64,000 nt of DNA from Rhodococcus wratislaviensis (GTDB lineage Bacteria; Actinomycetota; Actinomycetes; Mycobacteriales; Mycobacteriaceae): assembly GCF_900455735.1 (NCBI RefSeq), contig NZ_UAUI01000017.1, positions 16,055-80,054 of the forward strand. Reading direction: 5' to 3'. Under the pieces are notes generated by a model. The model was not told the DNA's origin. It did not search any database and saw only the letters and a list, made by a program, of their open reading frames with translations. Positions 42,047 through 51,000 of the stretch are shown here, one piece after another; within the stretch, counting starts at the first letter, position 1; each line of letters opens with the position of its first letter. Position numbers and translations under genes: made by a program.

Positions 42047-42844
42047 ATGGGCGGATTGCTCGAAGGTAAGACCATTCTCGTCACCGGCATCATCACGGAC
42101 GCGTCCATCGCGTTCCACGTCGCCAAGGTCGCCCAGGAACAGGGCGCCAAGGTGATCATCACCGGATTCGACCGTCTCCGGCTGATCGACCGCATCGCGC
42201 AGCGCCTGCCGCAGCCGGTGCCGCCCGCGCTCGAACTGGACGTGCAGAACCCGGAGCACCTCGCGAGCCTCGCCGACCGCATCCGGGAGATCGCGCCCGA
42301 GGGTGTCGACGGCGTCGTGCACTCCATCGCGTTCGCGCCGCGGTCCTGCCTGGGCAGCCCGTTCTTCGACGCACCGTGGTCCGATGTGGGAGTGGCCTTC
42401 GAGGTCTCCGCCTACTCGTACGCGTCGCTGTCGAAGGCGCTGCTGCCGGTGCTGAACGACAATGCGTCGATCGTCGGCATGGACTTCGATCCCGCGCGCG
42501 CGGTGCCGTTCTACAACTGGATGGGTGTCGCCAAGGCCACCCTCGAGTCGGTGAACCGGTATGTCGCCAAGGAGGTCGGCGAACGCGGTATCCGCTCCAA
42601 CCTCGTCGCGGCGGGCCCGATCAAGACCCTCGCCGCCAAGGCCATCGCCGGTACCGCCACCGACGACGCCAAGCAGATGAACGAACTCAACACGGCGTGG
42701 GACGAGCGCGCGCCCATCGGCTGGAACGTCGACGACCCGGAGCCGGTCGCGAAGACCGTGTGCACCGTGCTGTCCGACTGGCTGCCCGGCACCACCGCGT
42801 CGATCATCTACGTCGACGGTGGCGCCCACGCCATGGCCGGCTAG
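42047..42844 (+). CDS. inhA: Enoyl-ACP reductase InhA
   Basis: 265 residues; NADH-dependent reduction of trans-2-enoyl-ACP in the FAS-II system feeding mycolic acids. It begins [22 protein letters not shown] and has Tyr156 and Lys163 in [14 protein letters not shown], equivalent to Tyr158 and Lys165 of M. tuberculosis. The cofactor-binding Ser94 position is kept in VVHSIAF. A consensus AGGAGG precedes the ATG. The presence of inhA supports a mycolate-producing organism. Confidence 0.97.
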   Translation: MGGLLEGKTILVTGIITDASIAFHVAKVAQEQGAKVIITGFDRLRLIDRIAQRLPQPVPPALELDVQNPEHLASLADRIREIAPEGVDGVVHSIAFAPRSCLGSPFFDAPWSDVGVAFEVSAYSYASLSKALLPVLNDNASIVGMDFDPARAVPFYNWMGVAKATLESVNRYVAKEVGERGIRSNLVAAGPIKTLAAKAIAGTATDDAKQMNELNTAWDERAPIGWNVDDPEPVAKTVCTVLSDWLPGTTASIIYVDGGAHAMAG

Positions 42845-42894
42845 GGCACGACCCGGGGAGTGCGCCCCGAACGGCACCACGGAAGATGGGGATC

Positions 42895-43995
42895 ATGATC
42901 GCTGCGAATTCGACGGACGGTTCCGGTTCCCAGTTCGATGCCCTTCTCGTGTTGTCGTTCGGGGGTCCGGAGCAGCCCGCCGACGTGCGCCCGTTCCTGG
43001 AGAACGTCACCCGGGGCCGGGGGGTGCCACCCGAACGGCTGGATGCGGTCGCCGAGCACTACCTGCATTTCGGGGGCGTGTCGCCGATCAACGCCCTCAA
43101 TCGCGACATCATCTCCCGCGTCGAATCCGAATTGGCAAGCGCCGGAATGGATTTGCCCGTCTATTTCGGTAACCGGAACTGGCATCCGATGGTCGAGGAC
43201 ACCGTCGCCCGGATGGGTGCGGACGGGGTGCGGTCCGCCCTCGTGTTCCCGACGTCGGCGTGGGGCGGGTACTCGGGCTGCAGGCAGTACCACGAGGACG
43301 TCGCCCGGGCACGGGCCGCGGCGGGGGACGGGGCACCGCATCTGCTGAAGCTGCGGCAATACTACGACCACCCGCTGCTGATCGGGGCATTCGCCGACGC
43401 CGTCCGCGAGGCCGCGGCGCAGCTTCCCGCCCAGCGGCGGGCCGACGCACGGCTGGTGTTCACCGCGCATTCCGTGCCGGTGTCCGCGGACGTCAACGCG
43501 GGACCGCCGGCAGAGGGCGGTCGTCTCTACAGCCGGCAGGTGGCCGAGGCGGCCCGGCTCACCGCCCGCGCCGCCGGCTTCGACGATTTCGACCTGGTGT
43601 GGCAGTCCCGGTCCGGGCCACCCCAGGTGCCGTGGCTCGAGCCGGACATCTGCGACCACCTGGACGTCCTCGCCGGCCGCGGTGTCGGTGCGGTGATCGT
43701 GTGCCCGGTGGGATTCGTGTCCGATCACCTCGAGGTGGTGTGGGATCTCGACACCGAGGCCCGGGACAAGGCGGCTGAACTCGGCATCGACTTCGTGCGT
43801 GCGGCCACCCCCGGAACGGATCGGCGCTTCGCGGAACTGGTCGTCGCTCTGGTGACGGAGCAGCTGGCCGGCACGCCCGCCGAGCGACTCGGGTCCGAGC
43901 CGCTGCTCGGTTCGGCCCGCGACGGACAGTCCTGCGCGATCGACTGCTGCAAGGCCGTGGTCAGGCCGTCAGGCCGTCCCGCGCACACGCATTGA
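42895..43995 (+). CDS. hemH: Ferrochelatase (coproporphyrin ferrochelatase type)
   Basis: About 366 residues; inserts iron into the porphyrin ring. The family stretches [34 protein letters not shown] and FTAHSVP are clear. The C-terminal cluster CAIDCC together with the cysteine in GYSGCRQYH suggests the 2Fe-2S cluster found in actinobacterial ferrochelatases. The start could be ATG 42886 or 42895; conservation begins at about residue 12 in either case. It follows inhA as in M. tuberculosis (Rv1485). The last 35 nt overlap the converging gene downstream. Confidence 0.94.
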   Translation: MIAANSTDGSGSQFDALLVLSFGGPEQPADVRPFLENVTRGRGVPPERLDAVAEHYLHFGGVSPINALNRDIISRVESELASAGMDLPVYFGNRNWHPMVEDTVARMGADGVRSALVFPTSAWGGYSGCRQYHEDVARARAAAGDGAPHLLKLRQYYDHPLLIGAFADAVREAAAQLPAQRRADARLVFTAHSVPVSADVNAGPPAEGGRLYSRQVAEAARLTARAAGFDDFDLVWQSRSGPPQVPWLEPDICDHLDVLAGRGVGAVIVCPVGFVSDHLEVVWDLDTEARDKAAELGIDFVRAATPGTDRRFAELVVALVTEQLAGTPAERLGSEPLLGSARDGQSCAIDCCKAVVRPSGRPAHTH

Positions 43996-44770
43996 CGGCG
44001 GCGGTGCGCGCCGAGCGCACCGCCGAACGCAGGGGCCGCAGCAGGTCCTCCAGGGTGGCCGCACCCGACGCGGACACGGTGCGCGCGGGCGCCATCTGCT
44101 CGGCGACCGTGAGGATCGCGGCCACCTGATCGGCCGAGTCCAGGATCCGCAGCGCCCGCGGGGGGATCGTCGTCGGATACCGGTGCCGCGCGGACTGCGC
44201 CAGCGCATCGGCGATCAGCGCCCGCGGGTCGGCGCCGAATCCGGAATCGAGCATGTGCAGCGCCTCCAGCGCGGCCGCCGCGTCGCGGACCGCCTGCCGC
44301 ATCGTGAACTCGGCCTCGCCCAGTCCGGTGTGGTGGGCGTCGAGGGGGAGCCGCTCGATCGTCGACACCGTCCAGCGCAGCACGTCGGGACCCTCGACGT
44401 GCGGGACGAGCCCCGTTCCGGACCGGCCGGGCGGTCCGACGAGCACACCCTCGCCCGCGCTGATCGCGGCGGACGCGAACTCGGTGCCCGCGGGAAGCCC
44501 GCGCACGTCCCCCGGCCCGGGCAGGACCAGCCGGATCTCCGTCTCGGGTTGCGAGACGGCGCGGCGCATCGTCTGGAGCAGCGCGGTCACCCCGGCGTCC
44601 TGGGGGTCGGGCCACGGCAGCCCGGTGCGCCCCGCCGTCACGGGATCCTCCGCGCAGGCGAGATGCATCGGCGCCCACGCGTGGAGGGCGTCGATGACGT
44701 CGTCGGGTGCACTGTTCCCGGCGAGCCAGGAACTGGCCCACACGGTGAGAGTGGCGCTGGGTGAAGTCAC
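43961..44770 (-). CDS. Conserved actinobacterial protein, unknown function (Rv1486c-like)
   Basis: 269 residues from GTG 44770 ([17 protein letters not shown]). It is a soluble, Ala/Leu-rich protein without signal or membrane segments. The N-terminal half has beta-strand patches ([26 protein letters not shown]) and the C-terminal half looks helical ([17 protein letters not shown]). Position matches Rv1486c. It overlaps hemH by 35 nt at its 3' end and diverges from the DUF3097 gene. I do not recognise a function. Confidence 0.82.
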   Translation of the reverse strand: MTSPSATLTVWASSWLAGNSAPDDVIDALHAWAPMHLACAEDPVTAGRTGLPWPDPQDAGVTALLQTMRRAVSQPETEIRLVLPGPGDVRGLPAGTEFASAAISAGEGVLVGPPGRSGTGLVPHVEGPDVLRWTVSTIERLPLDAHHTGLGEAEFTMRQAVRDAAAALEALHMLDSGFGADPRALIADALAQSARHRYPTTIPPRALRILDSADQVAAILTVAEQMAPARTVSASGAATLEDLLRPLRSAVRSARTAAVNACARDGLTA

Positions 44771-44837
44771 GATAAACGAGCATATGTCGGCGTGGCGGAG
44801 TGTGCGTAACGGCGCCGCTCGCATAGCGTCAGCGCCC

Positions 44838-45677
44838 GTGAGCGGAGGCGACAGATACGGCGACATCTTTTCCGGACACCCACGCGCGCGGAAGCCCGTG
44901 ACGCCCACCGTCCCGGCCGAGCGGGACCTGGTGGTCGAGGACGCGGGCACCGGGTTCTGCGGGGCGGTGGTGGGGTTCGAGCGCACTTACGACGGCGATT
45001 TCGTCCGGCTCGAGGACGGGGCGCGGCGCACCCGGTTGTTCGCGATGCGGGAGGCGGCGTTCCTGATCGACGGGAAACCGGTCACCCTGGTCCGCCCGGC
45101 GGCCAAGCCCGCCGGTCCGGTGACCACCCGATCGGCGTCGGGATCCACCAAAGTGGAGGGGTTGCGGGCGCGGACGGCGCTGGCGAGCCGGATCTGGGTG
45201 GAGGGCGTGCACGACGCCGCCCTCGTGGAACGCGTGTGGGGGCACGACCTGCGCGTCGAAGGTGTCGTCGTCGAGCACCTCGAGGGTCTCGACAATCTCG
45301 GGGAGCGGCTCGCCGAGTTCCGGCCCGGTCCCGGACGGCGCGTCGGCGTCCTCGTCGATCACCTCGTCACCGGGTCGAAGGAGACCCAGCTGACCCAGGG
45401 GCTCGGGCCGAACGTGCTCGTGACCGGGCACCCGTTCATCGACGTGTGGGAGGCGGTCCGCCCGTCGGCGGTGGGGATCGAGGCGTGGCCGAAGATCCCG
45501 CGCGGTGAGGACTGGAAGACCGGGGTGTGCCGCGAATTGGGGTGGGGGACACCGCGCGACGGTTGGCGCCGCGTCTACTCGGCCGTCGACACGTTCCGGG
45601 ACCTCGAGGCGCCGCTGATCGGCGCGGTCGAACAGCTGGTCGACTTCGTCACCGTCGGTTCTGCAGATTCTGGTTAG
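44838..45677 (+). CDS. DUF3097 family protein
   Basis: 279 residues from GTG 44838 (SGGDRYGDIF...); an in-frame ATG at 44784 would add 18 residues. The N-terminal part is beta-rich (VEDAGTGFCGAVVGFE, AAFLIDGKPVTLVRP). The C-terminal part contains WVEGVHDAALVERVWG and VGVLVDHLVTGSKE, a pattern resembling the Glu and Asp motifs of TOPRIM domains; this is my reading of the motif, not an established function. It is conserved in actinobacteria, and a short gap separates it from nfeD. Confidence 0.85.
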   Translation: MSGGDRYGDIFSGHPRARKPVTPTVPAERDLVVEDAGTGFCGAVVGFERTYDGDFVRLEDGARRTRLFAMREAAFLIDGKPVTLVRPAAKPAGPVTTRSASGSTKVEGLRARTALASRIWVEGVHDAALVERVWGHDLRVEGVVVEHLEGLDNLGERLAEFRPGPGRRVGVLVDHLVTGSKETQLTQGLGPNVLVTGHPFIDVWEAVRPSAVGIEAWPKIPRGEDWKTGVCRELGWGTPRDGWRRVYSAVDTFRDLEAPLIGAVEQLVDFVTVGSADSG

Positions 45678-45685
45678 ATGGTGTT

Positions 45686-46117
45686 GTGGCTGCATTGATT
45701 TGGCTGGTAGCGGGGGTGCTGCTCGCCGCCGCGGAAGCGTTGACGGGGGACTTCTTCCTCCTCATGCTGGCGGGCGGTGCGCTGGCCACGGCCGGGGTCA
45801 CCGCGATCACCGACTTCCCGGTCTGGGTCGACGCGGTCATCTTCGGGGTGCTGTCCCTCGCCCTGATCCTCGGGGTGCGGCCGGTGTTGTTGCGTAAGTT
45901 CGAGACCCCGCCGCCGACCCCGACGGGGATCGAGGCACTGACCGGCAAGCAGGCCCTGGTGCTCGAGGAGGTCGCCGAACACGCGGGGCAGATCAAGCTC
46001 GGCGGCGACGTCTGGACGGCCCGCCCGCTCGACAGCACGGAAGTGTATCCACCGGGAACGACCGTGACGGTAATGCAAATTGACGGCGCGACCGCCGTCG
46101 TATGGAGGGGACCGTAG
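45686..46117 (+). CDS. NfeD-like membrane protein
   Basis: 143 residues from GTG 45686. Two or three membrane helices (about 1-20, 28-45, 48-66) are followed by a C-terminal OB-fold domain (LTGKQALVLEEVAEHAGQIKLGGDVWTARP... VTVMQIDGATAVVW). NfeD proteins pair with SPFH/stomatin proteins, and the next gene, with no gap between stop and start, encodes one. It is homologous to Rv1487. Probable membrane-microdomain or protein quality-control function. Confidence 0.92.
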   Translation: MAALIWLVAGVLLAAAEALTGDFFLLMLAGGALATAGVTAITDFPVWVDAVIFGVLSLALILGVRPVLLRKFETPPPTPTGIEALTGKQALVLEEVAEHAGQIKLGGDVWTARPLDSTEVYPPGTTVTVMQIDGATAVVWRGP

Positions 46118-47320
46118 ATGGCAGCGCTCATCGTGTTGATCGTGCTCGTGTTGTTCGTCGCGCTGGTGGTGGCCAAATCGGTGGCCCTGGTGCCGCAGGC
46201 CGAGGCCGCGGTGATCGAGCGACTCGGCCGGTATGCGCGGACCGTGTCGGGCCAGCTGACGTTCCTGATCCCCTTCGCGGACCGCATCCGGGCCAAGGTG
46301 GACCTGCGTGAACGGGTGGTGTCGTTCCCGCCGCAGCCGGTGATCACCCAGGACAACCTGACGCTGAACATCGACACCGTGGTGTACTTCCAGGTCACCA
46401 ACCCGCAGGCCGCGGTGTACGAGATCAGCAACTACATCGTCGGTGTCGAGCAGTTGACCACCACCACGCTGCGCAACGTCGTCGGCGGGATGACGCTGGA
46501 GGAGACACTGACGTCCCGTGACTCCATCAACGGGCAGTTGCGCGGCGTCCTGGACGAGGCCACCGGACGGTGGGGTCTGCGCGTCGCCCGGGTCGAGCTC
46601 AAGAGCATCGATCCGCCGCCGTCGATTCAGGAGTCGATGGAGAAGCAGATGAAGGCGGACCGCGAGAAGCGGGCCACCATCCTCACCGCCGAGGGTCACC
46701 GGGAGTCGGCGATCAAGACGGCGGAGGGCGACAAGCAGTCCCGCATCCTCGCCGCGGAGGGCGCGAAGCAGGCGTCGATCCTCACCGCGGAGGGTGAGCG
46801 GCAGTCCCGCATCCTGCGGGCGCAGGGTGACCGGGCCGCGAAGTACCTGCAGGCGCAGGGTCAGGCGAAGGCGATCGAAAAGGTGTTCGCCGCAATCAAA
46901 TCCGGCAAGCCCACCCCCGAACTCCTCGCCTACCAGTATCTGCAGACGTTGCCGCAGATGGCGCAGGGCGATGCGAACAAGGTGTGGCTGGTGCCCAGCG
47001 ACTTCGGTGACGCCCTCAAGGGGTTCGCGAAGACGCTCGGCGCGCAGGGGCAGGACGGGGTGTTCCGGTACGAGCCGTCCACCGCGGAGGATGATCTGCC
47101 CAAGCCCGAGGACGATTCGGCGGAGGTCGCCGACTGGTTCGAGACCAAATCCGACCCGGCGATCGCGCAGGCCGTCCGCGCCGCGGAGGTCGAGGCACGT
47201 CGTCCGGTCGACGGGCCGGGACCGCTCGCGCAGTCCGGTGGCGCCGACGAGCATGCGCCGCTGGATCCGGGGGGCGCGCCGGGGCAGCTGCCGCCGCCGG
47301 TCACCCCGCCGGGTCACTAG
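46118..47320 (+). CDS. SPFH/band 7 (stomatin/HflK-like) membrane protein
   Basis: 400 residues: one N-terminal membrane helix (about 3-20), the SPFH domain (VIERLGRYARTVSGQLTFLIPF, DLRERVVSFPPQPVITQDNL), a long Ala/Glu/Lys coiled coil (about 175-260 with heptad-like AEGxxxS repeats), and a Pro/Gly/Asp-rich tail that is probably disordered. Such proteins oligomerise in the membrane and work with NfeD. It is homologous to Rv1488. Its last 20 nt overlap the convergent thioesterase gene, which marks the left edge of the accessory biosynthetic block. Confidence 0.93.
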   Translation: MAALIVLIVLVLFVALVVAKSVALVPQAEAAVIERLGRYARTVSGQLTFLIPFADRIRAKVDLRERVVSFPPQPVITQDNLTLNIDTVVYFQVTNPQAAVYEISNYIVGVEQLTTTTLRNVVGGMTLEETLTSRDSINGQLRGVLDEATGRWGLRVARVELKSIDPPPSIQESMEKQMKADREKRATILTAEGHRESAIKTAEGDKQSRILAAEGAKQASILTAEGERQSRILRAQGDRAAKYLQAQGQAKAIEKVFAAIKSGKPTPELLAYQYLQTLPQMAQGDANKVWLVPSDFGDALKGFAKTLGAQGQDGVFRYEPSTAEDDLPKPEDDSAEVADWFETKSDPAIAQAVRAAEVEARRPVDGPGPLAQSGGADEHAPLDPGGAPGQLPPPVTPPGH

Positions 47321-48026
47321 CGGCGTACCGGCGCAGCACCGGCCGGAGCACACGGAATAGCTGTTCGGGTGTGTGCTCGAGGTAGAAGTGATCGCCCGGC
47401 ATGATGTGCACCTCGCGCAGCTGGGTGGTGTGCCGATCCCAGGCGTGCAGATCCCGCTCGCCGACCAGCGGATCGGCGTCCGCGCCGAGCACATGTACCG
47501 GACAGGGCAGCGGCGGGTCTGCGGGATCGCGGTAGCCGGTGCAGAGCCGGAGATCGTCCCGCAGTGCGGGGAGGCAGCGGTCCCGCCACGACTGCCGGGC
47601 CGGGAGGTCGGCGGGCAGCCCGCCCGTGGCGCGCAGCAACTCGATCAGGGCCGGGTCGTCCAGGTCGTCGACCGGCGGCAGCGGCGAGGGTAGGTGCGGC
47701 GCCGAGTACGCGGAGAGCAGCAGCGCCCGCGGGAGCGGGTGCCCGGCCGCGCGCCTGCGGCACGCGAGCCGGTACGCCACCAGCGCCCCCATGCTGTGCC
47801 CGAAGAAGACGTGCGGCTGCGCGAGCGGTTCGGCGAGCTCGGACTCGAGTGCGGTGACGAGGGACTCGACGTCGGTGAACCCGGCCTCGCCGGCACGGCT
47901 CTCCCGCCCGGGCAGTTGCACGGGCCACACCGACACGTGCGGGCTCAGGGCGCGGTGCCAGTGCCGGTACGTCGAGGGTCCGCCGCCGGCGTGGGGGAAG
48001 CAGAACAGCCGGAGAGGGCCGGGCAC
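47301..48026 (-). CDS. Type II thioesterase of the biosynthetic cluster
   Basis: 241 residues of alpha/beta hydrolase TEII type (GrsT/RifR-like), beginning LRLFCFPHAGGGPSTYRHW. The catalytic serine is in FGHSMGALVAYRL, the histidine in PGDHFYLEHTPEQ, and an Asp lies in the LGADADPLV strand. Such enzymes clear stalled acyl groups from carrier proteins of PKS/NRPS systems. It starts 4 nt after the megasynthase stop, so it is the last gene of the operon. Confidence 0.93.
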   Translation of the reverse strand: MPGPLRLFCFPHAGGGPSTYRHWHRALSPHVSVWPVQLPGRESRAGEAGFTDVESLVTALESELAEPLAQPHVFFGHSMGALVAYRLACRRRAAGHPLPRALLLSAYSAPHLPSPLPPVDDLDDPALIELLRATGGLPADLPARQSWRDRCLPALRDDLRLCTGYRDPADPPLPCPVHVLGADADPLVGERDLHAWDRHTTQLREVHIMPGDHFYLEHTPEQLFRVLRPVLRRYAASDPAG

Positions 48027-48030
48027 GGCG

Positions 48031-51000
48031 CTACGCGGCCGCGACGAGCGTGGCGAGTTCGTCGGCGAGAGCTGCCACCGTGGACCGGATCTGGTCCTCG
48101 GTGTGACACGAGGTGACGAAGAAGCGCAGCCGCGCGAGGTCTTCCGGCACGGCCGGGTAGAGGATGGGGTTCACGTTGATGCCGCGCCGGAGCAGTGCGT
48201 TGGACAGGGCGAGGGTGCGGAGTGAATCCCCGACGATGCACGGGATGACCGGGGTGTCCTTCGAGTCCCCGGTGTCGATTCCGGCGTCCGTGGCGAGCTG
48301 CAGGAAGAGCCGGGAGTTGCGCCGCAACCGGTCCAGTGCCTCGGGTTCGGCGCGCATCTGGCGGATCGCGGCCAGGGACGCCGCGGCATTCATCGGCGTC
48401 ATCCCGACGCTGTAGACGAAGCCGGGCGCCGTGTACTTCAGGAAGCGGATGAGCTCGGCGCTGCCCGCGACGTAGCCGCCGCAGCCGGCCAGGGCCTTCG
48501 ACATCGTGCCGGACCACAGCTCCACGTCGTCGCGGTCGACGTCGAAGTGCTCGCCGATGCCCCCGCCGGTGGCGCCGAGCACCCCGATGCTGTGCGCCTC
48601 GTCGACCATCATCAGCGCCTGATGCTTCTTCTTCACCGCGATCATCGCGGGCAGGTCGGGGATGTCGCCGTCCTGGCTGTAGACGCCCTCGATGACGATG
48701 AGCACCCGCCGGTACTGCGAGCGGATCGCGGTGAGGAGGGCGTCCAGCGCGACGTGGTCGTTGTGCGGGAAGGGACGCCGGGTGGCGCCGGACAGTGCGC
48801 AGCCCTGCAGGATGCTGTCGTGCGCGAGGCTGTCGTGGATGATCAGGTCGCCCTCCCCGAGGAGATGACCGATGACCGTGACATTGGTGGCGTGTCCGCT
48901 GACGAGGGCGATCGCGTCCTCGGTGCCGAGCAGCCCGGCCAGTTCGGCTTCGAGTTCCCGGTGTACCGGTTTCTCCCCGGACAGCAGCCGGCTGGCCGAG
49001 CAGGAACTGCCGTAGCGGGCGACCGCGTCCTGCACGGCCGAGACGACGGCGGGGTGCCCGGACATGCCGAGGTAGTTGTAGCTGGAGAAGTTGACGACCT
49101 CCGCGCCCCCGATCGTCGACGTGTCCCGGGTGACGCCGTCGTTGACGAGGAAGTACGGGTTGGTGACCCCGAGCCCCTCGGCGGAGGTCAGCCGTGCGGC
49201 GAGCGCCTGAACCTCCGGGAACTCCGCGATGCGGAACTCGGGTGCCACGGTCTGTTCCGGTTCCGGGACAGCCGTCACGGTGCGGCGCGACCCGGGTGCG
49301 CGGGACGCGGTCACGTGCTCGATCACATCGCCGAGTGTGCGGCTCGGTGAGAACCAGTTCGGTTCGACGACGAGCCCGGGGAATGCGCGGCTCACCCCGC
49401 CGAACAGGTCGGTGATCATGATCGAGTCGAATCCGAGGTCGCCGACGATCGTCTGCGTCGACTTCAGTGCGGCCGCGGGGAATCCGCTGACCCGGGCGAC
49501 TTCCGTGCGCACGACGTCGCCGACCGCTGTCGCGGGACCCGGCCCGGAGTCCGGCGCCGGCGCGGGGAGGGTAACCGCGGGTGCGCCGTTGGCGGCAGCG
49601 GCGAGAACGGCGGCCTGTTCCCGGAAGAGTGCGATCAGCTGGTCCATGGTGGTGTCCTCGGGGTCGGGTGTGTGGACGGGTGCGGGGGTCGGCGCGGCCG
49701 CGGATGCGTCCTCGGGTGTCCAGAAGCGGGCGGTGGTGGCGAACTCGTATCCGCTGAGCCGCAGCCGGACCCGTGAGCCCGGCTCGTACACCGCATCCCA
49801 CGCGGGGTTCAGTCCGTCCCGGTACAGGGCGGCGACGGTGTCGGGGAGTTCGGCCCCGGTCGCGGACGGGCCGGGGCACGGTGCCAGGTGCCGCGCGGGT
49901 GAATCGGGCTGGGCTCGGGCGGTGAGCGGCAACAGGATTCGTGCGGGGCCCACCTCGATCAGGTGGGTCGGATCGCAGGTCAGGGCGGCGGCGGTGGCGT
50001 CCGCGAACCGCACGGTCGCCGTGATGTGGTCGGTCCAGTAGGCCGCGTCCATCGGCTCGTCGACGTCGAGCAACCGGCCGCGTGTGGTGGAGAAGATCGG
50101 GATCTCGGGCCGCCGGTACGTGCAGTCGGCGGCGACCTCCGCGAACGCGTCCTGCATCGGCGCCATGGCGGGGGAGTGGAAGGCATGCGAGACGGTGAGC
50201 TGGCGGACGCGGAGTCCGGCCACGGTCAGTGCGGCGGCGAGGCGTTCGAGTGCGTCGGCCGCCCCCGACAGCACCACGTCCCGCGGCCCGTTCACCGCCG
50301 CCAGCGCGGCCGCGGGTTCGCCGGCGAGCAGGTCGGCGACCTCGTCCGGGGTGGCCCGGACCGCGAGCATCGTCCCGCCCGCGGGCAGTTGCTGCATGAG
50401 CCGGCCCCGCGCGACGATGAGCCGGCACGCGTCGTCCAGATCGAACACGCCGGCGTGCGCCGCGGCGGCGTACTCGCCGACGCTGTGACCGACCATCCAC
50501 GCCGGTTCGATACCCAGCTCGCCGAGCGTCCGGGCGAGCGCGTATTCGACCGCGAACAGGGCGGGCTGCGCGAACTCGGTCCGGTGGATGTCGTCGCCGG
50601 CATCGAACAGCATCTCCCGCACCGATCGGCCCAGATGCGGTGTCATCCGCTCGTCCACGTCGGACAGTGCGCGCCGGTAGCCGCCGTGGTGCTCGTGCAG
50701 TGCGCGGGACATTCGCGGGTACTGCGCGCCCTGACCGGTGAAGAACCAGCCGATGCTCACGGGGCGGGTCGCGCCGGACAGCGACGCGAGCAGGTCTTCG
50801 TCGTCCGCGACCGCGCGCAGCGCCGCGACGGCCTCGTCCCGGTCGTGCACGGTGAGCGCGAGGCGGTGGCGCCCGGATGCCTTGACCGTGTTGGTGGTCC
50901 AGCATGCCCGGCCCAGGTCGGCGCCGGGTCGTGCGAGATCGTCGGCCAGGACGGCGGCGTTGCGGGCGAGGCCATCCCGGTTGTTCGAGGACAGGGTGAG

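Noticed and set aside
42376..42894. Upstream extension of ferrochelatase overlapping inhA
   Set aside because: It is a shadow of inhA; the conserved ferrochelatase N-terminus begins just after 42895.
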